Notes under the pieces: model-generated
Told to the model about the DNA's origin: nothing
Database searches by the model: none
What the model saw: the letters and a program-made list of their open reading frames with translations, nothing else
Translations under genes and position numbers: made by a program
Source: Kribbella sp. ALI-6-A
GTDB lineage: Bacteria > Actinomycetota > Actinomycetes > Propionibacteriales > Kribbellaceae
NCBI RefSeq assembly: GCF_001984195.1
Contig: NZ_MTQN01000012.1
Coordinates: 1,426,001 to 1,490,000, forward strand
Length of the DNA: 64,000 bases
Direction of reading: 5' to 3'
Shown here: in pieces, positions 23,770 through 32,140 of the stretch
Layout of the letters: each line of letters opens with the position of its first letter
Position numbering within the stretch: the stretch's first letter is position 1

Positions 23770-24149
23770 TCACGCTGACGCAGGCCCGCGACCTGTTGCG
23801 CGAGGAACTGCTCGCGGTGGCCGCGGCCGCCGTACCGGGACACAACGGCGTCGTCACGCACGACGTGGGGCCGGTGAATCCGCGGGTGCTGGAGGACGGC
23901 AGCGGGCCGGCCACGGTCTGCCTGATCACGGTCGAGAACGGCGATCCGGCGGTCGTCGACCCGCAGGGCCAGGTCGCGGCGGCCGTTGCCGCGCTGACCG
24001 AGCGCGGCTGGCAAGCGAAGGTCCAGCCGGTCGAGAGCGGGCACCACCGGGCGTCGGCGAACCGCGACGGCTTCGGCATCGTCGTGCACGGCTGGGACGG
24101 CGAGTGGCGCCTCACCCTGTCCGGTCAGACCCCGGAGATCACCGGCTAA
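23766..24149 (+). CDS. Hypothetical protein coupled to the DUF1023 hydrolase
   Basis: 127 residues, not recognised. Its ATG shares 4 nt with the stop of the hydrolase, so it is translationally coupled to it. It is soluble with no signal peptide. An N-terminal helix (ARDLLREELLAVAAAAVPG) is followed by alternating strands: TVCLITVENG, a helix QVAAAVAALTERGW, then AKVQPVES and GFGIVVHGWDGEWRLTLSGQTP. This looks like a small alpha+beta domain. It ends 4 nt into the convergent VOC gene. Confidence 0.65.
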   Translation: MITLTQARDLLREELLAVAAAAVPGHNGVVTHDVGPVNPRVLEDGSGPATVCLITVENGDPAVVDPQGQVAAAVAALTERGWQAKVQPVESGHHRASANRDGFGIVVHGWDGEWRLTLSGQTPEITG

Positions 24150-24523
24150 CTGGTGGCTGCGCGTTCGGCGGCCGATCGCAGCACGCAGAACTCGTTGCCC
24201 TCCGGGTCGAGCATCACCACGAAGCCGGTGCCGTCGGGCTCGCGGTGATCGTGCTCGATCGTCGCGCCGAGCCCGACCAGCCGCTCGACCTCCTGGTCGC
24301 GCGGGATGTCCGGCTCCAGGTCGAGATGCACCCGGTTCTTCGCCCGCTTCTGGTCGTGGTTGCGCTCGAACAGCAGCTTCACCGTTCCGGTGTCCACCGC
24401 GGCGTACTTGTCGTCCGGGGCGTCGTCGGCCGGCCGCTGCGCGTCGAACACCTGCAACCAGAAACCGGCCAGCCCGTACGGGTCGGCCGCGTCGAACGTC
24501 ACTGTTCTCACCGTCGAGGTCAT
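24146..24523 (-). CDS. VOC superfamily (glyoxalase-like) protein
   Basis: 125 residues. A paired beta-alpha-beta-beta-beta module: TVTFDAADPYGLAGFWLQVF at the N-terminus, VHLDLEPD in the middle (His as a possible metal ligand) and VVMLDPEGNEFCVL at the end (Glu as a second ligand). The pattern fits glyoxalase-like domain proteins (DUF1338-free, 'glyoxalase_6' type). Substrate unknown. Confidence 0.82.
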   Translation of the reverse strand: MTSTVRTVTFDAADPYGLAGFWLQVFDAQRPADDAPDDKYAAVDTGTVKLLFERNHDQKRAKNRVHLDLEPDIPRDQEVERLVGLGATIEHDHREPDGTGFVVMLDPEGNEFCVLRSAAERAATS

Positions 24524-24629
24524 GTCCTCGACGATGCCGTACGGCAGTCCGCCCCGCCACCGGAAAATCGGCGGCGGGGCGGTAACGACGGCGGACGCCG
24601 GACCGGCTGGGCGGGCAGCCGGCTGCGGA

Positions 24630-25481
24630 TCAGGCCTGGCGGAGCGTCTGGCGCTGCTTGCCGAGGCCCTGGATCTCGCACTCGACGGTGTCGCCGGGCG
24701 CCAGGTACGGGAAGCGGCCGGACAGCGCGACGCCTTCCGGCGTACCGGTGTTGACGATGTCGCCCGGGTCGAGCGTCATGTACTGCGACAGGTCGCGGAT
24801 CAGCGCGGCGACCGAGAAGATCATGTCGCGGGTGTTGGAGTCCTGCCGGGGCTCACCGTTGACCCAGGACTTCAGGTCCAGCGCCTGCGGGTCGACGACC
24901 TCGTCGGCCGGGACCAGCGCCGGGCCGAGCGGGTTGAACGTCTCGCAGCACTTGCCCTTCGACCATTGGCCGCCGGACACCTCCAGCTGGAAGGCGCGCT
25001 CGGAGACGTCGTTGGAGACCGCGTACCCGGCGACGCAGGCCAGCGCCTCCTCGTCCGAGGACAGGTAGCGGGCGGTCTTGCCGATCACCACCGCGAGCTC
25101 GACCTCCCAGTCGGTCTTGCGGCTGTCCCGCGGCACCAGCACGTCGTCGTACGGGCCGACGACGGTGTTCGGGTGCTTGAAGAAGACGATCGGCTCCTTC
25201 GGCGGCTCGGCCCCGGACTCGGCGGCGTGGGCGGCGTAGTTCTGGCCGATGCAGACCACCGCGGCCGGCTTGGCGATCGGGGCACCGACCCGCAGGCCCT
25301 CGACATCGGCGGCCGGCAGCGAGCCGGCCTCCAGCGCGGCGCGGGCCCGGGCGATCCCGTCGGCGGCCAGGAAGGTGCCGTCGATCTCGGCGGTGACGGA
25401 GCTCAGGTCGTAGGTGGTGCCGTCGGTGCCGCGCACGTAGGGGCGCTCCGCACCGACCGCGCCGAGGCGCAGCAGTTCCAC
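24630..25481 (-). CDS. Fumarylacetoacetate hydrolase (FAH) family protein
   Basis: 283 residues. The C-terminal FAH fold has its Mg2+ site residues: the IGQNYAAHAAE segment, WEVELAVVIGKTAR (Glu ligands), GYAVSNDVSER (Asp ligand), and NTGTPEGVALSG near the end. In sugar-acid operons this family acts as the 2,4-diketo-3-deoxy-acid hydrolase (as in the L-fucose and L-rhamnose non-phosphorylating routes). The position behind the GntR regulator (21 nt gap), opposite a sugar transporter operon with an enolase-type dehydratase and a lactonase, supports that role. The exact substrate is inference. Confidence 0.88.
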   Translation of the reverse strand: MELLRLGAVGAERPYVRGTDGTTYDLSSVTAEIDGTFLAADGIARARAALEAGSLPAADVEGLRVGAPIAKPAAVVCIGQNYAAHAAESGAEPPKEPIVFFKHPNTVVGPYDDVLVPRDSRKTDWEVELAVVIGKTARYLSSDEEALACVAGYAVSNDVSERAFQLEVSGGQWSKGKCCETFNPLGPALVPADEVVDPQALDLKSWVNGEPRQDSNTRDMIFSVAALIRDLSQYMTLDPGDIVNTGTPEGVALSGRFPYLAPGDTVECEIQGLGKQRQTLRQA

Positions 25482-25502
25482 GAAATCTCCTTCAGAGGGG
25501 GA

Positions 25503-26198
25503 TCACTGTTGGTCGAACACCGGACGCAGCCGCGCCCGGGAGGCTTCGATGTGCGAACGCATCGCGGCGGCGGCCTGCTCGGGGTCGCCCTTGCGGACCG
25601 CGGTGACGACCGCCTTGTGCTCGCGCAGCGCCTGGGTGGCGATGCCGCCGCCGTAGTACAGCCGGAACAGGTGCAGGTGGCAGTGTGTCCGGGCGAAGGA
25701 CTGCCGGGCCGTCTCGTTGCCGGACAGCTCCAGCACCAGGTCGTGGAAGCGCTGGTCGTGCCCGGCCATCGCCTTGTACGAGTCGTAGTCGGGCCGCTCG
25801 GGGACGTCGGTGTAGCTGAGCATCTCGTCCTTGAGCCGGACCAGGTCCTCGGCGGAGCTGCGCTCGGCGGCCCGGCCGGCCGCCCACGGCTCGATGTGCA
25901 GCCGGTACTCGAACAGGTCCTCGAACTCGGCCCGGGTCAGCGTCGAGGAGACCCGGTAGCCGCGCAGCGGTTCCTTGATCACCAGGCCGTCGGACTCCAG
26001 CCGGGCCAGCGACTCGCGGATCGGGGTCTGGGAGATACCCAGCTCCCGGGTCAGCGCGTCGATGTTCAGCCGGGTGCCCGGCGCGACCACGCTGTCCATG
26101 ATCAGGCCCTTGACCGTCTCGTAGACGTCGTCGCTCAGTACCTGTCGCTGCGGCAGGCGCGTGAGCTGCCCCGCCAGACCCACATGCGCATCCGTCAC
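25503..26198 (-). CDS. GntR family regulator, FCD subfamily
   Basis: 231 residues from the GTG at 26196-26198, which is preceded by GGAGGA; an ATG 24 nt further upstream is less well placed. A GntR winged helix-turn-helix (about residues 20-85, DALTRELGISQTPIRESLARL) is followed by the all-helical FCD ligand domain with metal-type residues (FEYRLHIEPWAA, HDQRFHDLVLELSGN, REHKAVVTAV). FCD regulators sense sugar acids. It heads a two-gene unit with the FAH hydrolase and lies divergent from the transporter operon, where ATCCTATAGGAT is the likely operator. Confidence 0.9.
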   Translation of the reverse strand: MTDAHVGLAGQLTRLPQRQVLSDDVYETVKGLIMDSVVAPGTRLNIDALTRELGISQTPIRESLARLESDGLVIKEPLRGYRVSSTLTRAEFEDLFEYRLHIEPWAAGRAAERSSAEDLVRLKDEMLSYTDVPERPDYDSYKAMAGHDQRFHDLVLELSGNETARQSFARTHCHLHLFRLYYGGGIATQALREHKAVVTAVRKGDPEQAAAAMRSHIEASRARLRPVFDQQ

Positions 26199-26308
26199 CG
26201 TCGCTCCTCCCGAAGCCTTCATTCTGCCCGCCCGGCAGGTCGTGCTCAGTCGTTACCCGGGCAAGGGTTGACGCCACCAGTGTGAAGGGGCAGCATCAGG
26301 TTCGCAAT

Positions 26309-26320
26309 ATCCTATAGGAT
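26309..26320. promoter_or_regulatory. Perfect 12-bp palindrome, candidate operator of the sugar-acid operon
   Basis: ATCCTATAGGAT lies 17 nt upstream of the binding-protein ATG and includes a TAGGAT -10-like hexamer (26315-26320). Binding of the divergent FCD/GntR here would block RNA polymerase. The GAGGGAG ribosome-binding site follows. Confidence 0.65.
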
Positions 26321-26337
26321 CTTTGAGGGAGCGCCCC

Positions 26338-27438
26338 ATGCCCAAGTCCGCGTTGTGGTACCGAAGGACAGCCGTCGCCGGCCTGGCCGTGGTCGCCCTG
26401 GCCGTCAGCGGCTGCAGCACCAAGAGCTCCAACGACAGTACCGCCGATCCGGCCGGCGACGACGCGTCGACGGGCTCGAGTGGCGGTCCGGTCACCCTCA
26501 AGGACGGCTCGAGCGTGAAACTGGCGCTGATCCCGGGCGGTGCGCACCCCTACTTCCAGCCGTGGAAGGCCACCGCCGAGCTGGACAAGACCGAGTTCAA
26601 GCTCGGCGACGTCACCTTCGACGAGACCGGCGAATGGGACCAGAGCAAGCAGAACAACGTGATCAGCTCGCTGGCCGCGCGGGGCTTCAACGCGTTCGGC
26701 ATCTTCGGCGTGTCGCCGACCGACATCAACACCACCTTCGAGGACCTGAAGGCCAAGGGCTTCGCGGTCGGCTCGCTGGCCTCCTGCCCGGCCGGCAACA
26801 CCAACTCGGCCGACTTCTGCCTGTCCACCGACGTCGAGGCCGCGGCGTACAAGGCGGCCAAGGCGACCATCGACGCGATCGGCGGCGAGGGCACGATCGT
26901 GCACCTGACCGGCAACAACGTCGACTCCAACACCCAGCGCCGGATCGCCGGGGTGAAGAAGGCGGTCGGCGAGACCGGCGGCAAGGTGACCGAGCTGCCG
27001 GTGGTCACCGACATCGACAAGGACCTGCAGACCGCGCAGAAGGCGGTCGCCGACCTGCTCGCCAGCAAGGGCAAGGAGATCAAGGGCATCGTCACCACGG
27101 CGTACAACCCGGCGGTCGCGGCCGCCGACGGCGTGGCCGGCAGCAAGCTGCCGATCAAGGTGGTCGCGATCGACGACGACGCGAAGATCCTGGCCGGGAT
27201 CAAGTCCGGCGGGGTCTCGGCCACGGTGGCGCAGAACCCGGTCGGTCAGGCCTACGTCGGCGGCTGGCTGCTCGCGCTGCTGGGCTCCAAGCAGTGCACG
27301 ATGAAATCGCCCGGCGTGATCGTGGACTCCGGCTCGTTCGTGGTCACCAAGGACAACGTCGACACCTACGACGACGAGCGCAAGACCAAGACCAAGGAGC
27401 TCCAGACCGAGTTCGCGAGCCAGCTGAGCTGCCAGTGA
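26338..27438 (+). CDS. Sugar ABC transporter substrate-binding lipoprotein
   Basis: 366 residues from the ATG at 26338. A lipoprotein signal peptide ends in the lipobox LAVSGC, followed by a Ser/Thr/Gly linker and a periplasmic-binding-protein type 1 domain related to RbsB/XylF (IPGGAHPYFQPW, GIFGVSPTDINTTFEDLKAKG, IDAIGGEGTIVHLTGNN, IKVVAIDDD). It captures a monosaccharide or sugar acid at the outer face of the membrane. The last 4 nt overlap the GTG of the dehydratase gene. Confidence 0.9.
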   Translation: MPKSALWYRRTAVAGLAVVALAVSGCSTKSSNDSTADPAGDDASTGSSGGPVTLKDGSSVKLALIPGGAHPYFQPWKATAELDKTEFKLGDVTFDETGEWDQSKQNNVISSLAARGFNAFGIFGVSPTDINTTFEDLKAKGFAVGSLASCPAGNTNSADFCLSTDVEAAAYKAAKATIDAIGGEGTIVHLTGNNVDSNTQRRIAGVKKAVGETGGKVTELPVVTDIDKDLQTAQKAVADLLASKGKEIKGIVTTAYNPAVAAADGVAGSKLPIKVVAIDDDAKILAGIKSGGVSATVAQNPVGQAYVGGWLLALLGSKQCTMKSPGVIVDSGSFVVTKDNVDTYDDERKTKTKELQTEFASQLSCQ

Positions 27439-28529
27439 CCGGGCCACTCGTCACCAGGGCCGAGGCGTTCCTGGTCGACCTCGAGGTCGAGACGGTCCGG
27501 ACCGACGCGGTCCAGGCGTTTCTCAAGCAGGAGACGATCTTCGTCGAGCTGGAGACGTCCGACGGCGGCACCGGACTCGGTTACTCGTACACGATCGGCA
27601 CCGGCGGTACGGCGGTGCTGGCGATGCTGCGCGACCACTTGCTGCCGCGGCTGGTCGGTGCGGACGCGCGCAACGTCGAAGGGCTCTGGTTCGACCTGTT
27701 CGCCTCCACCCGGGCGACCACGGTCGGTGCGATCACCTCGCTCGCGCTGGCCTCGGTCGACACCGCCCTGTGGGACCTGCGCTGCCGCCGGGCCGGTGAA
27801 CCGCTCTGGCGGCTGGCCGGTGGGTTCCGCCGCAACGTGCCGCTCTACGACACCGAAGGCGGCTGGCTGCACCTGTCGACCGACGAGCTGGTGGCGGGCG
27901 CACTCGCGTCGCAGAAGGCAGGCTGGCCCGGCGTGAAGCTCAAGGTCGGCAAGCCGCGGGTGCACGAGGACCTGGAGCGCCTGCACGCCGTACGGGATGC
28001 GGTCGGTCCGGCGCTGGACATCATGGTCGACGCGAACCAGTCGATGACCTACCCGGAGGCCAAGCGCCGCGCGCGGGCCTTCGAGCCGCTTGACCTGAGC
28101 TGGTTCGAGGAGCCGCTGCCGGCCGACGACCTGACCGGGCACGTCCGGCTGGCCGAGTCGACGTCGATCCCGGTCGCGGTGGGCGAGTCGATGTACTCGA
28201 TCTCCCAGTTCCGCGAGTACGTCGCCGCGGGCGCGGCCGGCATCGTCCAGGTGGACGTGGCCCGGGTCGGCGGGATCACGCCGTGGCTGAAGGTGGCGCA
28301 CCTGGCCGAGACCTTCAACCTGGCGGTCTGCCCGCACTTCCTGATGGAGCTGCACGTCAGCCTGACGGCCGCCGTACCGAACGGCCGGTACATCGAGCAC
28401 ATCCCGCAGCTGCGGGCGATCACCCGGACCGAGATGGAGATCTCCGACGGGCACGCGGTCGCGCCGGACGAGCCGGGGCTGGGCATCGACTGGGACCGCG
28501 ACGCGATCGACGACCGGCGGATCTCGTGA
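27435..28529 (+). CDS. Enolase superfamily, mandelate racemase/muconate lactonizing enzyme-type dehydratase
   Basis: 364 residues with a GTG start at 27435 (GTGA overlap with the preceding stop). The N-terminal capping domain runs to about 125 and the barrel carries all expected residues: KLK (Lys168, Lys170), metal ligands Asp199 (VDANQS), Glu225 (FEEPLP) and Glu251 (VGESM), and His301 (CPHF). The KxK base and His-type acid are those of sugar-acid dehydratases or racemases in the mandelate racemase subgroup. In this operon, dehydration of an aldonate such as fuconate is the obvious guess, not proven. Its position between binding protein and permeases is unusual. Confidence 0.87.
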   Translation: MTGPLVTRAEAFLVDLEVETVRTDAVQAFLKQETIFVELETSDGGTGLGYSYTIGTGGTAVLAMLRDHLLPRLVGADARNVEGLWFDLFASTRATTVGAITSLALASVDTALWDLRCRRAGEPLWRLAGGFRRNVPLYDTEGGWLHLSTDELVAGALASQKAGWPGVKLKVGKPRVHEDLERLHAVRDAVGPALDIMVDANQSMTYPEAKRRARAFEPLDLSWFEEPLPADDLTGHVRLAESTSIPVAVGESMYSISQFREYVAAGAAGIVQVDVARVGGITPWLKVAHLAETFNLAVCPHFLMELHVSLTAAVPNGRYIEHIPQLRAITRTEMEISDGHAVAPDEPGLGIDWDRDAIDDRRIS

Positions 28530-29608
28530 GTGCTCCGGTCTCGGAGACCGCCACCGCGGCCCTCCAGGAACCGGACCAGCCACCTGCACAGCGAGGCGGC
28601 AAGACTCCCTGGTGGGCCAACCAGCGGATCGGTCTGCTCGTGCTGGTGGTGCTCCTGGCGACGTTGTTCGGCGTACTGCGGCCTGCGTTCTTCAACCAGC
28701 AACTGGTGGTCTTCCCGCTGTTGCGCGACATCGCGATGTTCACGGTGGTCGGCCTCGCGCAGCTGTGCGTGCTGTCGATCGGTCACATGAACCTGGCCGT
28801 CGGGCGGATGGCCGCGTTCTCGATGATGATCACCGGCATCTCCTACGACCTGTGGCACTTCAGCCTGTATGCCGGTCTGCTGGTCGGCCTGATCGCCGGC
28901 GCGGCGATCGGTGCGCTGGCCGGCTGGGTGATCGCGCGGACCGGGGTCAACTCGTTCGTGGTCACGCTCGCGCTGGACTTCCTGCTGCTCGGCCTGATCC
29001 CGCTGGTCTACACCGGGCTGACCGACAACGCGGCGTTCGTCACCAAACCCGACGGCATGCGGGAGATGCGCAACTACTCGCTCGCCGACATCTGCATCGG
29101 CAACGTCTGCGGTTCCCCGGCGGTGCCGCAGCTCGCGCTGTTCGCGGTGATCGCGATGGTCGTGGTCGGCTGGATCTACAGCCGGACCAAGCTCGGCCGC
29201 GAGCTGCTGATGACCGGTACGTCGGTGAAGGCGGCCGAGCTGTCGGGCATTCCGACCGCGCGGCGGGTGATCACCGCGCACGCGATGTCGGGCTGTCTGG
29301 CGGCGCTGGCCGGGTTCATGCTGGCGGTGAGCACCGGGTCGATCAAGGCGACGATCGGCGAGGAGTTCATGCTGCCGTCGTTCCTCGGGCCGATCCTCGG
29401 CGGCACGTTGCTGGCCGGTGGGTTCATCTCGGTCTGGGGCACGTTGCTCGGTACGGCGCTGACGTCGGTGATCCGCAAGGGCCTCGACCTGCTCGGGGTC
29501 GGGCTGGAGAGCCTGAACATCTATCTCGGCCTGATCCTGCTGGTTGCCTTGAGCACCGATCGGATCCGGACCGTGCTGTCGGAACGGCAGGAGGTGCGAC
29601 AACGATGA
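28526..29608 (+). CDS. Sugar ABC transporter permease (RbsC/BPD_transp_2 type)
   Basis: 360 residues, GTG start sharing 4 nt with the preceding stop. A hydrophilic N-terminus of about 30 residues is followed by 8-10 membrane helices. The repeats QLCVLSIGHMNLAVGRM and TGVNSFVVTLALDFLLLG are the RbsC-family signatures, and GPILGGTLLAGGFISVWGTLLG is the C-terminal EAA-like region contacting the ATPase. It differs clearly from the second permease, so the channel is probably a heterodimer. Confidence 0.9.
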   Translation: MSAPVSETATAALQEPDQPPAQRGGKTPWWANQRIGLLVLVVLLATLFGVLRPAFFNQQLVVFPLLRDIAMFTVVGLAQLCVLSIGHMNLAVGRMAAFSMMITGISYDLWHFSLYAGLLVGLIAGAAIGALAGWVIARTGVNSFVVTLALDFLLLGLIPLVYTGLTDNAAFVTKPDGMREMRNYSLADICIGNVCGSPAVPQLALFAVIAMVVVGWIYSRTKLGRELLMTGTSVKAAELSGIPTARRVITAHAMSGCLAALAGFMLAVSTGSIKATIGEEFMLPSFLGPILGGTLLAGGFISVWGTLLGTALTSVIRKGLDLLGVGLESLNIYLGLILLVALSTDRIRTVLSERQEVRQR

Positions 29609-30600
29609 GGCGCTTCGTGAAGACGACCGAGATGACCTTGCTGGTGATCTGCGTGGTGTTCTTCGTCTTCCTGGTGATCGCCTCCGGCGGCGACCTGGTC
29701 GGGGCGAATTCCCTGAAAGTGCTGCTTCAGTTCCTTGCCGTGCCCATCCTGATCGGGTTGGCTCAAATGGTGGTCCTCGCCGTGGGCCAGCTGAACCTGG
29801 CGGTCGGCGCCGTCGGGGGATTCGCAGCAGTCGCGATGGGGGTGATGATGGCCGATCACGGAGTTCCGGTGCCGCTGGCGTTGCTGATCGGCTTCGTCCT
29901 GGCCTCGCTGGCCGGTCTGGCCAACGGGCTGCTCGTCGTGCTGACCCGGATCAACGGGTTCATCGTCACGCTGGCGACGATGACCGTGCTGCTCGGCGTG
30001 CAGTACCGACTGGTCGGCACGCGCACGGTCGACGCGTATCCCCAGGGCCTGAAGAGCTTCGGGTCGTACGCCGTGTTCGGTGTCCTGCCGCTGATCTTCC
30101 TGGTCGCGCTGCTGGTGGCCGGGCTGCTGTCGGTGATGCTGCGGCGGACCGTGCCGGGGCGGCAGTTGCTGGCCTCGGGGGGAAATCCGATCGCGGCCCG
30201 GCTGTCGGGCATCTCGAACGACCGGTCCGTGGTCCTCGCGCACACGCTGTCCGGAGCGATCCTCGGCGTGGCGGCGATCCTGACCGTCGCGTCCTCGCCG
30301 GGCGTGAACAAGAGCATCGGCGGCGACTGGCTGCTGCCGTCGTTCGCGGCGCCGATCATCGGCGGTGCCCTGCTCACCGGCGGGTCCGCGGTGGTGCTGG
30401 GGACCGTGCTGGCGGCCTTCATCGTCCGGTTCGTCGACACGGCACGAGCTGAGTTCTCGCTCGAGCCGAGCTGGGTGAACTTCGTCGTCGGCACGGTGGT
30501 GCTCGGGTCGGTCGTGCTCGGACAGGTCCGGACCCGCCGGCAGTCGCGCCGTACGGTCGTGAAGGCGCCCGACGCGGCGGTGGCGGGACGTGTGTCATGA
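29605..30600 (+). CDS. Sugar ABC transporter permease (RbsC/BPD_transp_2 type)
   Basis: 331 residues, ATG sharing 4 nt with the stop of the first permease. Family blocks: MVVLAVGQLNLAVGAVGG, TRINGFIVTLATMTVLLG, and GGALLTGGSAVVLGTVLAAF. It lacks the N-terminal extension of the first permease and has a slightly different loop after helix 6. It pairs with that permease and the ATPase to import the sugar. Confidence 0.9.
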   Translation: MRRFVKTTEMTLLVICVVFFVFLVIASGGDLVGANSLKVLLQFLAVPILIGLAQMVVLAVGQLNLAVGAVGGFAAVAMGVMMADHGVPVPLALLIGFVLASLAGLANGLLVVLTRINGFIVTLATMTVLLGVQYRLVGTRTVDAYPQGLKSFGSYAVFGVLPLIFLVALLVAGLLSVMLRRTVPGRQLLASGGNPIAARLSGISNDRSVVLAHTLSGAILGVAAILTVASSPGVNKSIGGDWLLPSFAAPIIGGALLTGGSAVVLGTVLAAFIVRFVDTARAEFSLEPSWVNFVVGTVVLGSVVLGQVRTRRQSRRTVVKAPDAAVAGRVS

Positions 30601-32111
30601 CGTTGTTCGTGGCTGAGCGGGTGGACAAGCTGTTTCCCGGCGTCCGGGCGCTCGACGGGGTGACGCTGGCGCTGGAGGCCGGATCCGTGCACGCGCTGCT
30701 CGGCGAGAACGGCGCGGGCAAATCGACGCTGATCAAGGTGATCACCGGGCTCTACCGGCCGGACGGCGGCAAGCTGCTCCTGGACGGGTCGGAGGTCGCC
30801 TTCGGATCGCCCCACGAGTCCGCGGCGGCGGGCATCGGCGTGGTGCACCAGGAGCGCAACCTGATTCCGGGCTTCACCGTCGGGGAGAACATCCTGCTCC
30901 AGAAGCTGCCGACCTCCCGCGGGCTGGTCGACCGGGCGGCGATCCGCTCCGAGGCCTCCCGGTGGCTGGCGGAGCTCGATCTCGACATCGATCCGGATCA
31001 GCCGGTGACCGAGCTGTCGGTCGCGCAGGCACAGCTGGTCGAGATCGCGAAGGCGCTGTCGGTGGAGAGCCGCGTGCTGCTGCTCGACGAACCGACCGCG
31101 TCGATCACGCCGAACGAGGCCGACCGGCTGTTCCGGGTCGTCGACAAGCTGAAGAACGACGGGCGCGCGGTGCTGTTCGTCAGCCACAAGCTCGAAGAGG
31201 TCTTCCAGATCTGCGACACCGTCACCGTGCTGCGCGACGGGTCGTCGGTGCTGGAGTCCGGCGCGCTGGCCGACCTGACCCGCGACCAGGTCGTCGACCT
31301 GATGGTCGGCCGGGTGCACGAGGCGCTCAGCCTGCCGCCGCGGACCGTCGACCGGTCGGTCGATCCGCTGCTGGAGCTGTCCGGCGTCTCGACCGCGACG
31401 GGTCACGCCGACATCGACCTGGCGGTGCGGCCGGGCGAGATCGTCGGGCTGTACGGACTGGTCGGCGCCGGCCGCAGCGAGCTGGCCAAGGCCCTGCTCG
31501 GGCTGGACCGGATCACTGCCGGCGAGGTGCGGATCCGCGGCCGGGCGGTCCGGATCAAGAACGTGCGCGATGCGCTGCGCAATCACAAGATCGGCTACGT
31601 CACCGAGAACCGCAAGGAAGAAGGCGTGTTCCTCGAGCAGTCGGTCAGCCGCAACATCGCCGTCACGATCTGGGACCGGCTGAGCAAACTGCTCGGCTAC
31701 GTCCCCGCCAAGGCCGAGTCCGCCCTCGTCGCCCGGTACGTCGAACAGCTCGGCATCCGGATCGCGTCGCCGGCCCAGCTGGCCGGCACGCTGTCGGGCG
31801 GCAACCAGCAGAAGGTCTCGCTGGCCAAATGGCTCGCCGCGCAGACCGAGATCCTGATCATCGACGAACCCACGGTCGGCATCGACGTCCGGACCAAGGA
31901 CGCCTTCCACACGCTGATCTGGGACCTGGCCGCCAACGGCCTGGCCATCCTGCTGATCACCTCGGACCTGCCCGAGATGATCACACTGGCCGATCGGGTG
32001 GTCGTGATGCGCGACCACCGGGTCCAGGGCGAGGTCGCCAACGACCACGACTACGACCGGATGAGCCAGCAGGTCATCCGCCTGATCCACGCGGAGAGGG
32101 CGGTCGCATGA
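30597..32111 (+). CDS. Sugar ABC transporter ATP-binding protein (RbsA/MglA type)
   Basis: 504 residues with two fused nucleotide-binding domains. The first has a full Walker A (GENGAGKST), signature (ELSVAQAQLVEIAKALS) and Walker B (VLLLDEPTAS). The second has the degenerate P-loop LVGAGRSEL usual for this subfamily, but a canonical signature LSGGNQQKVSLAKWLA and ILIIDEPTVGID. The size matches RbsA/MglA. It shares 4 nt with the upstream permease and with a tiny downstream frame. Confidence 0.93.
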   Translation: MTLFVAERVDKLFPGVRALDGVTLALEAGSVHALLGENGAGKSTLIKVITGLYRPDGGKLLLDGSEVAFGSPHESAAAGIGVVHQERNLIPGFTVGENILLQKLPTSRGLVDRAAIRSEASRWLAELDLDIDPDQPVTELSVAQAQLVEIAKALSVESRVLLLDEPTASITPNEADRLFRVVDKLKNDGRAVLFVSHKLEEVFQICDTVTVLRDGSSVLESGALADLTRDQVVDLMVGRVHEALSLPPRTVDRSVDPLLELSGVSTATGHADIDLAVRPGEIVGLYGLVGAGRSELAKALLGLDRITAGEVRIRGRAVRIKNVRDALRNHKIGYVTENRKEEGVFLEQSVSRNIAVTIWDRLSKLLGYVPAKAESALVARYVEQLGIRIASPAQLAGTLSGGNQQKVSLAKWLAAQTEILIIDEPTVGIDVRTKDAFHTLIWDLAANGLAILLITSDLPEMITLADRVVVMRDHRVQGEVANDHDYDRMSQQVIRLIHAERAVA

Positions 32112-32140
32112 TCGGTACGAGAGGTGAAGGAGCCGCATGA
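32108..32140 (+). CDS. Ten-codon linking ORF between the ATPase and amidohydrolase genes
   Basis: MIGTRGEGAA: its ATG overlaps the ATPase stop (ATGA at 32108-32111) and its TGA overlaps the ATG of the amidohydrolase (ATGA at 32137-32140). Inside it, GGTGAAGGA serves as the ribosome-binding site of the next gene. It is more likely a device for translational coupling than a functional peptide. Confidence 0.35.
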   Translation: MIGTRGEGAA

